DNA of 64,000 nt, taken from Sphingobacteriales bacterium. GTDB lineage: Bacteria; Bacteroidota; Bacteroidia; Chitinophagales; Chitinophagaceae. Below, one piece after another: positions 16,688 to 26,104 of the stretch; position 1 is the first letter of the stretch, and each line of letters opens with the position of its first letter. Location: positions 40,821 to 104,820 of the forward strand of contig SEFT01000014.1 of NCBI GenBank assembly GCA_004144175.1, given 5' to 3'. A program made the position numbers and the translations under genes. A model generated the notes under the pieces. It was not told where the DNA came from, searched no databases, and saw only the letters and a list, made by a program, of their open reading frames with translations.

Positions 16688-18424
16688 TTATTGCTGCCAC
16701 TCTAATTTATATACTGGGTAGCGCATGTGCACCGGCTCATAATAGGGCGAGTGCTGATATACAAATTCCAGCTGGGCCTCGCCGTCTTTTGCAAACGCTG
16801 TATCGGCCTGTTGCTTTTCCTTTAGCATGCGACGTAATTCGGGAGTGCTCTTTAGCAATTCCGCTGCTTCGTCTTCAAATACGTAGTCGCTGAAACCTTC
16901 TTTCTGCTGCAAAATAGCATCGAAGAACCCCCAGGCAAAAAAGGCGTCGGGCGCTGTAGGCTCCAGTGTTTCTACAATGTACCGCTCTGCTTTCTGATTA
17001 GTTGGTATCAGGTAATCGCCCTTTAAGAGTTTTATTTGCCGGGCTACCGTATGTGCTTTTACCTTGCTGTGTAGGTAATGCCCTTCGTAGGGTTTAGCCG
17101 TTTCATAGTTGTCGATGTAGGTAACCGATAGGTTGATAGTTGTATCACGTTCCAATGCCTGCATCTTCACGCCATTCCATTTTAGTCTGCGTATCACCTT
17201 CGGCCATCCTTGCTGTATCACATAGGCTTTGGGTACATCTGCCTGCAGTACCGGTTTGTAATAGTTATGGAATGTTACTTGAGTAGTGTAAGGCTGTTGG
17301 CGATCATAGTATAGCCTTGGCTTACCTGATACTTCGCTTGGCTTGTAGCCGGACTTATACCCCCTGAATTCTATTTTATCGGGCTTGGTTGTGTCCACCT
17401 TCCATTCGATGGGTAGAGTCATCAAATCCGCGGTTGCAGCCCTTTCTGCCTTGCGGGTTCTGCGTATGTCTGCCGCGTTTTTTGATGCCAGAGAAATGAA
17501 TGAAGTCATTAAGGTATAGGTTGCTTCAACCCTTTGCTTAAATGGCTTCAGCATATGCGTTTCCGGTACAAATGAATAAGTCTGAAAGAGGGTAGCAAAT
17601 CCGCTGGCAAAACGCGGCCCTTCGTGGAATGCAATCCAGCCGCGCTCAGGTGTATGTCCCCAGTGGTTTACATAAGGCACTAGGTCGTAGCCCTTCTGCT
17701 TCATATCTGCGTATATAGCAGGCTCAAAGATATTATGCAGATATTGACCCATAGTTCCGCCCAGCTTGTTATGTTGTGTAGAAAGTAGGGTCATGATATG
17801 TTGATAATCCGCACCATTACTTACATGGTTGTCTATGAAAATATCCGGGTCCAGGCGGTGAAAAAGCCTAATCAGCGACTGCGTTTCTTTAGCATCGAGC
17901 TTGATAAAGTCCCTGTTCAAATCCAAATTCTGCGCACTGCCACGGAATCCATATTCTTCCGGCCCATTCTGATTTGCCCGGCTGTGGCTGCCGCGGTCTA
18001 GCGCCCCGCCTATATTGAACACGGGAATAACGGCCAACACAATATTCTCCGGCATATTGATCTTGCCGGTTGCGGCATTTCGAAGCAGCATCATACTGGC
18101 ATCTATACCGTCAGGCTCGCCGGGGTGTATGGCATTGTTTATCAATAAGATAACTTTATTATCAGCTTTCCAAGTCTCTATATCAAATTGCTTATCCTGG
18201 CTATAATATACTACATGTAATGGGTGCCTGGTATCAGTACCGCCTGCTTCTACAATTTTGACCGTACCATGCTGTTTATCTAACTGATGATAAAAATCAA
18301 TCACTTCGGTATAAGGTGAAGACTGTGTTCCGCCACTTTTTTCAAAACGCGTAGCCATCTCTTGTGCACTGGCAATGAAAGGTATAGACAAACCGCATAT
18401 ACAAAGCATTAACTTTTTAAGCAT
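16688..18424 (-). CDS. M14-family zinc carboxypeptidase-like protein
   Basis: The 578-residue protein has a signal peptide (ending IASA) and an M14 zinc-peptidase core: HPGEPDG provides the first His and the Glu ligand, and IDNHVSNGADYQH the second His. An arginine-rich substrate region (GSHSRANQNGPEEYGFRGSAQNLDLNRDF) lies between. The C-terminal 250 residues are a family-specific extension. It is probably a periplasmic or secreted peptidase that acts on peptides from the medium. It converges with the pterin dehydratase gene. Confidence 0.85.
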   Translation of the reverse strand: MLKKLMLCICGLSIPFIASAQEMATRFEKSGGTQSSPYTEVIDFYHQLDKQHGTVKIVEAGGTDTRHPLHVVYYSQDKQFDIETWKADNKVILLINNAIHPGEPDGIDASMMLLRNAATGKINMPENIVLAVIPVFNIGGALDRGSHSRANQNGPEEYGFRGSAQNLDLNRDFIKLDAKETQSLIRLFHRLDPDIFIDNHVSNGADYQHIMTLLSTQHNKLGGTMGQYLHNIFEPAIYADMKQKGYDLVPYVNHWGHTPERGWIAFHEGPRFASGFATLFQTYSFVPETHMLKPFKQRVEATYTLMTSFISLASKNAADIRRTRKAERAATADLMTLPIEWKVDTTKPDKIEFRGYKSGYKPSEVSGKPRLYYDRQQPYTTQVTFHNYYKPVLQADVPKAYVIQQGWPKVIRRLKWNGVKMQALERDTTINLSVTYIDNYETAKPYEGHYLHSKVKAHTVARQIKLLKGDYLIPTNQKAERYIVETLEPTAPDAFFAWGFFDAILQQKEGFSDYVFEDEAAELLKSTPELRRMLKEKQQADTAFAKDGEAQLEFVYQHSPYYEPVHMRYPVYKLEWQQ

Positions 18425-18491
18425 GGGCTAATATACGATGTGGCATGGATATTTATTTACCGTAAAAGCAGACAAGAAACGGAGGTGTAAT

Positions 18492-18680
18492 ATGAAAGAG
18501 GAAATGTTGAAGCAGCTGGTCGAAAGGACTTTTAATAAGATAGCTTGTCCATTAGAGGGCAATGGTGTATATGCTGAATTGCAGGAGGCTATAAGGATGG
18601 CCTATGATCTTGGCAAGGGGCAGGAAGAGAACAATGGGGCAGTATTTCTGCCGATCATCAATAATAGTAAAGTAGCTTAA
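18492..18680 (+). CDS. Hypothetical 62-residue protein with strong ribosome-binding site
   Basis: The ATG at 18492 follows GGAGGTG by 5 bases, one of the few textbook Shine-Dalgarno sites in this A/T-rich-leader genome; earlier in-frame starts are weaker. The product is a small hydrophilic, helical protein (EEMLKQLVERTFNKIA, ELQEAIRMAYDLGKGQ). No family is recognised. Its strong ribosome site suggests it is actually made. Confidence 0.55.
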   Translation: MKEEMLKQLVERTFNKIACPLEGNGVYAELQEAIRMAYDLGKGQEENNGAVFLPIINNSKVA

Positions 18681-18759
18681 AATAACATAGCGTAGTATTG
18701 GTTAAGGCTTATTACTGCACTATTCTATATAAATAACCACTTACACAGTAAGTATAGCA

Positions 18760-18789
18760 ATAAACCGGATGCCGTAACATCCGGTTTAT
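18760..18789. terminator. Hairpin between converging genes
   Basis: A 12-base stem (ATAAACCGGATG with its complement) and a six-base loop end the genes at 18680 (+) and 18808 (-). T-tracts are weak. Confidence 0.5.
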
Positions 18790-18807
18790 TACATTATCCA
18801 ATCTTCT

Positions 18808-18981
18808 TTAGCCTATTTTTTCAATAACAGGAGTTGCAGGTGTTGGCTGCGGTGCATTTACAAATTTCCTTGGAGGACGAGGGTGTACCGGTGGACGAGA
18901 AACTTTGTTATTAGATGCACACGATTCTGTAAGTACACTAAGCACCAGCAATGCTCCTGATATGGTAAGTAATCTTTTCAT
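18808..18981 (-). CDS. Small proline-rich lipoprotein-like protein
   Basis: The 57-residue product starts with a hydrophobic signal (MKRLLTISGALLVLSVLTESC) and continues with a proline-rich segment (RPPVHPRPPRKF, APQPTPATP). The lipobox TESC is poor, so lipidation is uncertain. A -7 box TATTTTTG on this strand at 19001-19008 supports expression. It may be a small envelope peptide. Confidence 0.5.
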   Translation of the reverse strand: MKRLLTISGALLVLSVLTESCASNNKVSRPPVHPRPPRKFVNAPQPTPATPVIEKIG

Positions 18982-19111
18982 CTGAAATATTGAATTCATT
19001 CAAAAATATACAGTTACAACCAATATAGCAATAGCGCAAAAGGAAAAATTGTGCTGTATATTATATGCTTCGACATGAGTACACAGGCATGGACTTTTTC
19101 TAAATTCTTTC

Positions 19112-19552
19112 ATGCGCAGATTAGTAGGCACAGACGCATGGGGGTATTTGCACCGTAAGCTGAAGCGAAAAGTATATATCTATCTGGCTATATTTATCAT
19201 TATGACGGGTATATCCGCCTACGATATACTGTCTGGCCACATAAACATATTGCTTGCTGCCGGTGCATGGGGGCTTGGCTTTTTGCTCGGATACTTATCC
19301 GGTAGGGCAAAAAAAATACTCTGGCATCAGGAAGAAGAGCTGGTTGTCGGTAAACGCGATAAGAAAGGGATTGTGGTCCTTATCATCTACATTGTCTTTG
19401 CCCTTACGCGCCGTGAGATATTTGGGTACTGGCTACATGGTATAATGCTTACCGCTTTTTGCTTCTGTCTTATAGCAGGTACGCGTCTTGGTCGTATCAT
19501 CCGCCTAAGGCGCAAGATCAGAAAAGTGCTTTTGGAACAAGGGCTTATATAG
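19112..19552 (+). CDS. Polytopic membrane protein, unknown
   Basis: The 146-residue protein contains four likely membrane helices (YIYLAIFIIMTGISAYDIL, NILLAAGAWGLGFLLGYLSG, GIVVLIIYIVFALT, WLHGIMLTAFCFCLIAG) separated by basic loops (RAKKILWHQEEELVVGKRDKK) and ends in a basic cytosolic helix (RLRRKIRKVLLEQG). No transporter motif is seen. I do not recognise the family. Confidence 0.6.
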   Translation: MRRLVGTDAWGYLHRKLKRKVYIYLAIFIIMTGISAYDILSGHINILLAAGAWGLGFLLGYLSGRAKKILWHQEEELVVGKRDKKGIVVLIIYIVFALTRREIFGYWLHGIMLTAFCFCLIAGTRLGRIIRLRRKIRKVLLEQGLI

Positions 19553-19693
19553 TTATAATTAAGATGATATTGCGCCATATCGCCAAACCCTTGATAGTAG
19601 GGCATTCAATAACATGTTGTTAGTAAAACTTTCAAATAAGCCAGCCTAAATTTACCGCAATCCTAGCACCCTGAAATGGTAACAGTCCATTAG

Positions 19694-20755
19694 ATGAATC
19701 AGGTAACCGAGTTTTTTAAAAAGTTATTCGACACTTCAGATTTTCCGGCCCGCTGGCATTGCGGCAATTGGTCTGACTTTCACGGTTGGTTGTACATAAC
19801 CAGCGAATTGCTGATTTGGTCAGCCTACTTTGCCATACCGCTTATCATTATCCGGTATGTCACCCGCAAACAAAAGGCAGTCAACTTTCATCCGCTTTAT
19901 TTTCTTTTTGCATCATTCATCCTACTGTGCGGAACTGCGCACTTTATAGATGCTATGATCTTTTGGACGCCTGTTTACAGGATCAGCGCCATACTTAAAC
20001 TGATTACCGGTATTGTCAGCTGGACTGCTGCTATATACCTGATACGCCTGCTGCCCGTAGCATTCAGCTACCGGACGCCAAAGGAAATGGAGGAGGAGAT
20101 AGAACTTCGCAGGCGCGCCCAGGAAGAACTTACATATAAGAACCACCAGCTGCAAGATGCAGAGCAAATGGCTAAGATATGCTTTTGGCAGTGGGACATT
20201 AAAAATGATACGATAGAGTGGTCCGACTCCACTTATGAAATATATGACCTACCTCAGGGGCACCACCTGAACCTGGAAATGTTTATACAGGCAGTGCATT
20301 TTGAGGAGCAGGAATTTGTACGTGGTGTGATCAAAAGTGTGCTGAAAAACAGGCAATTCCCGGAGTTTTTTTGCCGCATCATCACGCCACGGAAAGTTAT
20401 AAAACACGTTTTTGTAAAGGGCTCGTTGTCGTTTGAGGAAGAAAAGCTGGTGAGGCTCAATGGCACCATGCAGGACGTGACCGAGCAGCGGGAGCACCTT
20501 CAGCAAATACAACTGCAAAATGAACGCCTTACCGAGATCGCCTGGATACAGTCACATAAAGTGCGTGGCCCGGTAGCGTCTATTCTAGGCCTTGCCCAGC
20601 TGTTCAACGAAGATGACCCTTCGGACCCCGTAAATAAGGAAATAGTCGACAAGCTGAAGACTGCAACTGCCAATCTAGATAATATCATTAGAGAGATAAA
20701 CGGCAAGACGGCTGGCCTGCATGTAGCACGGACGAAAGAAAAAGTAATGCCCTGA
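19694..20755 (+). CDS. Ethylene-receptor-like membrane domain, PAS and phosphoacceptor helix, no ATPase domain
   Basis: Residues 32-125 form three membrane helices like the ethylene-binding domain of ETR1. Cys79 and His83 (LCGTAHF) match the copper ligands Cys65 and His69 of ETR1, and Tyr45 matches Tyr32; Asp25 of ETR1 is Glu38 here (SELLIWSAYFAIP). A coiled linker follows, then a PAS domain (about 160-265, CFWQWDIKNDTIEWS) and a phosphoacceptor-like helix with His288 (IQSHKVRGPVASILGL). The protein stops at residue 353 with no HATPase. The next gene converges with a one-base gap, so no kinase domain is lost downstream. It is probably a sensor feeding another protein. Confidence 0.8.
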   Translation: MNQVTEFFKKLFDTSDFPARWHCGNWSDFHGWLYITSELLIWSAYFAIPLIIIRYVTRKQKAVNFHPLYFLFASFILLCGTAHFIDAMIFWTPVYRISAILKLITGIVSWTAAIYLIRLLPVAFSYRTPKEMEEEIELRRRAQEELTYKNHQLQDAEQMAKICFWQWDIKNDTIEWSDSTYEIYDLPQGHHLNLEMFIQAVHFEEQEFVRGVIKSVLKNRQFPEFFCRIITPRKVIKHVFVKGSLSFEEEKLVRLNGTMQDVTEQREHLQQIQLQNERLTEIAWIQSHKVRGPVASILGLAQLFNEDDPSDPVNKEIVDKLKTATANLDNIIREINGKTAGLHVARTKEKVMP

Positions 20756-20756
20756 T

Positions 20757-21170
20757 CTAAGACAAGAATTTTCGGAGCAATATCAATACAGGGCTACCGG
20801 AGTTGGCTGCTGTTTCCTGGCTTAACCCATCTGTTGGCAGGTCCAGATATCCCTCTGCTTCTTCATACTCTTTTGCTGAAACAGACTTGAAGCCCATGGA
20901 CCATTCTGCAAAGGTCCGTTCTGGCTCATAACCCTCTATTTTCTTTAGTACAAGGCTATGTCGACCGTCAAGCGCTATCTTTTGATAGATAGATAGGACT
21001 TTTTCTTTCTCCCCTTCCAGCACCTGGATGAAGTGATTGTTGTGATACAGCAATATACCGGTAATGCCTGCCTTCGTGTTGTTCTCTCTGCTTACCGCCA
21101 GTATGTTCTTTAGCGTTTGTTCCGTAAGTAAGGGTGCTGCCTTACTGTTATATACAAGGTAATAGATCAT
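20757..21170 (-). CDS. BLUF-domain blue-light sensor
   Basis: The start at 21170 gives a 137-residue short BLUF protein beginning MIYYLVYNS. All residues needed for the FAD photocycle are present: Tyr7, Asn31 (NNTKAGITGILLY), Gln49 (FIQVLEG) and the WSMGF segment (Trp90, Met92). No output domain is attached; such single BLUF proteins act by contact with a partner. It converges with the ethylene-receptor-like gene with only one base between the two stops. Confidence 0.9.
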   Translation of the reverse strand: MIYYLVYNSKAAPLLTEQTLKNILAVSRENNTKAGITGILLYHNNHFIQVLEGEKEKVLSIYQKIALDGRHSLVLKKIEGYEPERTFAEWSMGFKSVSAKEYEEAEGYLDLPTDGLSQETAANSGSPVLILLRKFLS

Positions 21171-21313
21171 GGATGTAGGCTGTAAAAATAATAAAGGTTG
21201 GCGTAGCACTCAATAGTTATCATCGATTTGCTCCATATCAATCCTTATGGATTTTAGGGTATATGGCCGGTCATTCCCACCTGTAAATTCGTTAATTTCG
21301 CTTAGCAAATTTT

Positions 21314-24205
21314 ATGGCAGAAAAGAAAGCGAAAACAGCGGCGGGCGTTAAGAAAACGAAGCAGGAGAAGACAGCGGTTGAAGGGATATCGGAGCCGCAG
21401 GTAGACCATGGCGAAGCCAACTATGGCGCCAGCGATGAGGTAATATTCATCAAAGGCGCGCGTATGCACAACCTGAAGAATGTGGATGTTGCGATCCCGC
21501 GCAATAAGCTGGTAGTGGTAACGGGCGTATCCGGCTCGGGCAAGTCGAGCCTTACCATGGATACCTTATTTGCAGAAGGGCAGCGCAGATATGCAGAGAG
21601 CCTGAGCGCCTATGCGCGCCAGTTCCTGATGCGGATGGATAAGCCGGATGTAGACTATATACGTGGCATATGCCCCGCAATAGCCATTGAACAAAAAGTG
21701 ACTACACGTACGCCCCGTAGTACCGTGGGCAGTATGACGGAGATATATGACTTCCTGCGCCTGATGTTTGCACGGATAGGCAAAACATACTCGCCTGTTA
21801 GCGGGCAAGAGGTGAAGAAGGACAGCGTGAGTGATGTGGTAGACTTCATCGGCAGTTTGCCGCTGGGTGTCAAAGTACAGATCATTGTACCGCTGGTAAC
21901 GCACTACGGCCGTACCGTAGTAGAAGAGCTGAACATACTGATGCAAAAAGGCTTCAGCCGTGTGTATGCTAAAGGTGATGAGCGCCCGATACGTATAGAA
22001 GATGTACTGGCTGATACAGACCCTAAGGTTACAAAAAAAGTAACATCGGGCAAGGATATATACCTGCTCATCGACCGTATTGTTACTAAAGAATTTGAGG
22101 AAGACGATCTGCATAGGCTAGCCGATAGTATACAGACCGCTTTCTACGAAAGCGAAGGTGACTGCCTGCTGGAGCTGGACGGTAAGAAGCTGCACAACTT
22201 CAACAACCGCTTTGAGGCTGACGGGATGACCTTTGAGGAACCTACGCCAAACCTATTCTCTTTTAATAATCCCTACGGTGCTTGCCCTACCTGCGAAGGT
22301 TTTGGACAGATACTCGGCATTGACCCAGATCTAGTGATACCTGACAAAAGGCTAAGTGTGCACGAAGGTGCAGTAGCCTGCTGGCGCGGCGAGAAAATGA
22401 GCGAATGGCAACATTCGTTTATACGCACGGCTGCTAAGTATGACTTCCCGGTACACACACCGATAGCCGACCTGACGGAGAGCGAATATGACCTGCTGTG
22501 GGCTGGCAACAGCCGCGTGAAGGGCATTACCGATTTCTTTGAGATGGTAGAGCAGAACCAGTATAAGATACAGTACCGCATTATGAAGGCCCGCTATCGC
22601 GGGCGTGCGCTCTGCACTACCTGCAAGGGCTCAAGGTTGAGGCCCGAGGCGATGTATGTAAAGATAGCAGGCACTACCATTGCCAACCTGATGTTCATGC
22701 CGGCAAGCGACCTGTACGAGTGGTTCAATAACCTGGAGCTGAGTGAACACGACCAGATGATTGGTAAACGCATCCTCATAGAGATAAACCAGCGGATGAA
22801 GACGCTGCTGGATGTTGGCCTCAGCTACCTTACGCTCAACCGACTGGCAAATACGCTATCGGGTGGTGAAAGTCAACGTATACAGCTTACTAAGTTTTTG
22901 GGTAGTAACCTTACTGATTCGCTGTACATACTCGATGAGCCGAGCATTGGCCTGCATTCTCGCGATACGGAAAGATTAATTAGCGTATTGAAATCATTAC
23001 GCGACCTTGGTAATACAGTAGTGGTGGTAGAGCATGATGAGATGATGATGCGCGAAGCGGACTATATTATAGATATGGGGCCGCTGGCCAGTCACCTGGG
23101 TGGTGAAGTAATAGCCGCAGGGCCGTATAATGAACTGATAAAAAATAAGCTGAGCCTAACAGGCCAATACCTGAGTGGCAATATGCAGATAGATGTGCCA
23201 CCGTACAAGCGGAAGCCTAACGGCAGCCTACGTTTGGAGGGCTGCCGTCAGAATAACCTAAAGAATGTAGATGTTGACTTTCCGCTGAACTTACTGTGTG
23301 TGGTGACGGGTGTGAGCGGCAGTGGCAAGACAACGCTGGTAAAACAGACATTATATCCTGCTTTGCAAAAGCATTATGGTGAGGGTACAGAGCGCCCGGG
23401 ATTACATAAGTTCCTCGGTGGCGACCTGGATAGCATTTCGCATGTAGAGATGGTAGATCAGAACCCTATAGGCAAGTCATCGCGCAGTAACCCTGTCACC
23501 TATGTAAAGGCATGGGATGAGATACGTAAGCTATTTGCGAAGCAACCGCTGGCTAAGATGCGCGGTTTTGCAGAAAAGCATTTCTCCTTCAATACCGATG
23601 GCGGCCGTTGCGATACTTGTAAGGGCGAGGGTGAGGTAATAGTAGAAATGCAGTTCCTGGCGGATGTACACCTGGTATGCGAAAGCTGTAAGGGTAAACG
23701 ATTCAAGGACGAAGTGCTGGAGATAACCTACCGTACCAAGAGCGTTTTTGATATACTGGAGATGAGTGTGGATGAAGCCATTAACTTTTTTGCCGATGAG
23801 AAGAAGCTGGCGAACGCGCTACAGCCGCTTAGTGATGTAGGGCTTGGTTACGTAAAACTGGGGCAGAGTAGCGATACCCTCAGTGGTGGAGAAGCGCAGC
23901 GTGTAAAGCTGGCATCGTTCCTGGGTAAGAACAGCAGCAAGGATAAGATACTTTTCATCTTCGACGAGCCTACAACCGGTTTACACTTTCATGATATCAA
24001 GAAACTGCTTGGGTCGTTCAATGCGCTGATCGATCAGGGGCATTCAATAATAGTGATAGAGCATAATACCGACGTAATAAAAAGCGCAGACTGGGTAATA
24101 GACCTGGGGCCCGAAGGTGGTTCCGGCGGTGGACAGCTACTGTACGAAGGCATACCTGAGGGGCTGGTGAAAGTGAAGGAAAGTTATACGGCGAAGTATA
24201 TGTAG
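21314..24205 (+). CDS. uvrA: Excinuclease ABC subunit A
   Basis: The 963-residue protein has two ABC ATPase units with Walker [11 protein letters not shown] (71-80) and [10 protein letters not shown] in the second half, two LSGGE signatures and paired zinc-finger Cys sites ([16 protein letters not shown], then [16 protein letters not shown]). It scans DNA for bulky lesions with UvrB. The first 40 residues are a lysine-rich extension beyond the usual start. It is a single gene ended by a strong hairpin. Confidence 0.97.
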   Translation: MAEKKAKTAAGVKKTKQEKTAVEGISEPQVDHGEANYGASDEVIFIKGARMHNLKNVDVAIPRNKLVVVTGVSGSGKSSLTMDTLFAEGQRRYAESLSAYARQFLMRMDKPDVDYIRGICPAIAIEQKVTTRTPRSTVGSMTEIYDFLRLMFARIGKTYSPVSGQEVKKDSVSDVVDFIGSLPLGVKVQIIVPLVTHYGRTVVEELNILMQKGFSRVYAKGDERPIRIEDVLADTDPKVTKKVTSGKDIYLLIDRIVTKEFEEDDLHRLADSIQTAFYESEGDCLLELDGKKLHNFNNRFEADGMTFEEPTPNLFSFNNPYGACPTCEGFGQILGIDPDLVIPDKRLSVHEGAVACWRGEKMSEWQHSFIRTAAKYDFPVHTPIADLTESEYDLLWAGNSRVKGITDFFEMVEQNQYKIQYRIMKARYRGRALCTTCKGSRLRPEAMYVKIAGTTIANLMFMPASDLYEWFNNLELSEHDQMIGKRILIEINQRMKTLLDVGLSYLTLNRLANTLSGGESQRIQLTKFLGSNLTDSLYILDEPSIGLHSRDTERLISVLKSLRDLGNTVVVVEHDEMMMREADYIIDMGPLASHLGGEVIAAGPYNELIKNKLSLTGQYLSGNMQIDVPPYKRKPNGSLRLEGCRQNNLKNVDVDFPLNLLCVVTGVSGSGKTTLVKQTLYPALQKHYGEGTERPGLHKFLGGDLDSISHVEMVDQNPIGKSSRSNPVTYVKAWDEIRKLFAKQPLAKMRGFAEKHFSFNTDGGRCDTCKGEGEVIVEMQFLADVHLVCESCKGKRFKDEVLEITYRTKSVFDILEMSVDEAINFFADEKKLANALQPLSDVGLGYVKLGQSSDTLSGGEAQRVKLASFLGKNSSKDKILFIFDEPTTGLHFHDIKKLLGSFNALIDQGHSIIVIEHNTDVIKSADWVIDLGPEGGSGGGQLLYEGIPEGLVKVKESYTAKYM

Positions 24206-24209
24206 GATC

Positions 24210-24239
24210 GTGGTGTCAGTTGGTAACAACTGACACCAC
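24210..24239. terminator. Strong hairpin between uvrA and a converging gene
   Basis: A 13-base perfect stem (GTGGTGTCAGTTG) closed by a GTAA tetraloop of GNRA type starts five bases after the uvrA stop. There is no long T-tract. Confidence 0.7.
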
Positions 24240-24252
24240 AATTAAAGGATAG

Positions 24253-24567
24253 CTATGATTTAGCCTCTGGTCTATTGCCAATATATGAGAAAGCATCTGG
24301 AAAGCATTTGTCTTTTAAAAGGTCATCTATGCATTTTTTTATGCATTCAATGTTTATTTTATCAATGATGAGCATATTGATTGACCAAAAATAAGAACCG
24401 TTAGCGCTCTCTCCAGTTTGTTTGTGCCTTGTCATTATTCGATCAATGTTTTTAACAGTAAAAAAAGTCCCAAAATAAGCGTCTCCATTTTCGAGTATTA
24501 CATTCACGTCAATATTGTCGTCTTCTTCCGAGACTATAGGTGAGAGTATTCGTATGTCATAGCGCAT
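24253..24567 (-). CDS. Hypothetical 104-residue protein, immunity-like
   Basis: The start at 24567 is the first ATG (MRYDIRILSP). The acidic protein (SEEDDNIDVNVILENGDAYFGTFFTVKNIDRIM) lacks a signal or membrane helix and has the look of small cytosolic immunity proteins of polymorphic toxin systems, with a short helix-rich C-terminus. This is a pattern impression, not a family match. The gene is clearly more A/T-rich than uvrA beside it, which hints at transfer. No toxin gene is adjacent. Confidence 0.5.
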   Translation of the reverse strand: MRYDIRILSPIVSEEDDNIDVNVILENGDAYFGTFFTVKNIDRIMTRHKQTGESANGSYFWSINMLIIDKINIECIKKCIDDLLKDKCFPDAFSYIGNRPEAKS

Positions 24568-24647
24568 AGCTAGCAAGATACGAAGTGGGCTAATTAGTAA
24601 GACCTCTCATATCACACCTTGTTTAATTAATGTATTATAACAGGCAT

Positions 24648-24678
24648 AATAAAAAGGACGGTCACCAGACCGTCCTTT
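24648..24678 (-). terminator. Terminator of the acyl-CoA dehydrogenase gene
   Basis: On the minus strand an 11-base stem (AAAGGACGGTC) with a four-base loop is followed by TTTTTATT. Confidence 0.8.
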
Positions 24679-24700
24679 GTAATATGCTAATACTTATGAA

Positions 24701-25843
24701 TTAGTCTTTCAACACGTTCCTGCTGATCACGATACGCTGTACCTCGCTGGTACCTTCGTATATCTGTGTGATCTTCGCATCGCGCATCAGGCGCTCTACG
24801 TGGAATTCTTTTACATAACCATATCCACCATGTACTTGTACTGCTTCGCTGGTTACACGCTGCGCTATTTCAGAAGCAAACAGTTTAGCGATAGCAGCAG
24901 CTTGAGTATAATCCTGTCCCTGGTCTTTGGTCCATGCAGCTTTCAGGCACAGCAGGCGTGCAGCCTCGATGTCAGTAGCCATATCTGCCAGCTTGAATGC
25001 GATAGCCTGGTGGTTAGAAATTTCAGTACCAAATGCCTTGCGCTCTTTTGAGTATTTAAGTGCCAGCTCGTAAGCGCCGCTCGCAATACCCAGCGCTTGC
25101 GAAGCGATACCGATACGGCCGCCCGACAATACCTTCATTGCAAATTTGAAACCGAAACCATCTTCGCCTATGCGGTTCTCTTTAGGCACTTTTACATCTT
25201 GGAACATGATGCTGTGCGTATCGCTACCGCGGATACCCAGCTTATTTTCCTTAGCGCCTACAGTTACACCGGCCCATTCTTTCTCAACGATCAGTACATT
25301 GATGCCTTTGTGACCCTTTTCAGGATAGGTCTGTGCAATAACCAGATAATAAGAAGCAGAGTTACCATTGGTGATCCAGTTCTTGGTACCGTTCAGCAGG
25401 TAGTAGTCGCCTTTGTCTTCAGCAGTAGTGCGCTGAGATGTAGCATCAGAACCGGCTTCAGGTTCACTCAGCAGGAATGCGCCTATTTTTTGGCCTGAAG
25501 CCAGAGGCACCAGGTATTTTTGTTTTTGTTCTTCAGAAGCATAGGTTTCGATACCCCAGCATACCAGCGAGTTGTTTACGCTCATACACACCGAAGCAGA
25601 GGCATCTACTTTAGAGATCTCCTCCATAGCCAGTACATACGATACTGCATCCATACCCGAACCGCCATACTTAGGGTCAACCATCATACCCATAAAACCA
25701 AGTTCACCCAGCTTTTTTATTTGCTCGGCAGGGAACTTCTGGTGCTCGTCGCGTTCGATAACACCCGGCAGCAACTCGTTTTTTGCAAAGTCGCGGGCAG
25801 CCATTTGTACGGCTTTTTGCTCTTCTGTAAGTTGGAAATTCAT
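24701..25843 (-). CDS. Acyl-CoA dehydrogenase (short/medium-chain type)
   Basis: The 380-residue enzyme has all family blocks: YGGSGMDAVSYVLAMEEISK, a flavin-binding region around GAFLLSEPEAGSD and WITNGNSA, LSGGRIGIASQALGIA, and the C-terminal QIYEGTSEVQRIVISR with the catalytic Glu. It oxidises acyl-CoA to enoyl-CoA and passes electrons to ETF. The sequence is closest in style to butyryl-CoA dehydrogenases, but chain length is inference. It is driven by a textbook promoter at 25881-25911 and has its own terminator. Confidence 0.93.
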   Translation of the reverse strand: MNFQLTEEQKAVQMAARDFAKNELLPGVIERDEHQKFPAEQIKKLGELGFMGMMVDPKYGGSGMDAVSYVLAMEEISKVDASASVCMSVNNSLVCWGIETYASEEQKQKYLVPLASGQKIGAFLLSEPEAGSDATSQRTTAEDKGDYYLLNGTKNWITNGNSASYYLVIAQTYPEKGHKGINVLIVEKEWAGVTVGAKENKLGIRGSDTHSIMFQDVKVPKENRIGEDGFGFKFAMKVLSGGRIGIASQALGIASGAYELALKYSKERKAFGTEISNHQAIAFKLADMATDIEAARLLCLKAAWTKDQGQDYTQAAAIAKLFASEIAQRVTSEAVQVHGGYGYVKEFHVERLMRDAKITQIYEGTSEVQRIVISRNVLKD

Positions 25844-25880
25844 ATTAAATAAAAGATGCTCTGATTTGTGAAATGTGACG

Positions 25881-25911
25881 CAAACGTACGGTTTTTACCT
25901 TATAAAGCCAA
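25881..25911 (-). promoter_or_regulatory. Promoter of the acyl-CoA dehydrogenase gene
   Basis: Read on the minus strand: TTGG at 25911-25908, a 19-base spacer, and TACGTTTG at 25888-25881. The start codon is 38 bases further on. Confidence 0.75.
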
Positions 25912-26021
25912 GGCTTGTATAATATATAACAGGCAGTGGGATTAAGCCGATAAACGCCATTTTTAAAAATGTCAATATGTACCGCCCTGTGCAGTATCGA
26001 TAGTTCTATAAAGGAATTTTA

Positions 26022-26052
26022 TTTGCTATGAAAATACGTGTACGTACATTTG
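26022..26052 (+). promoter_or_regulatory. Promoter of the yceI-like gene
   Basis: TTTG at 26022-26025 and TACATTTG at 26045-26052 are 19 bases apart. The start codon lies 53 bases downstream behind an A-rich leader. Confidence 0.75.
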
Positions 26053-26104
26053 TTGTGCAAACAAGAAACAAACACAAAACAATAAACTTCAAAATCAAAG
26101 CAAA

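Noticed and set aside
20701..20800. Frameshift that removed the ATPase domain of the sensor at 19694
   Set aside because: The frame ends at a stop right before a complete converging BLUF gene, and no kinase ATPase motifs are found on either strand beyond it, so there is no recent frameshift to repair.
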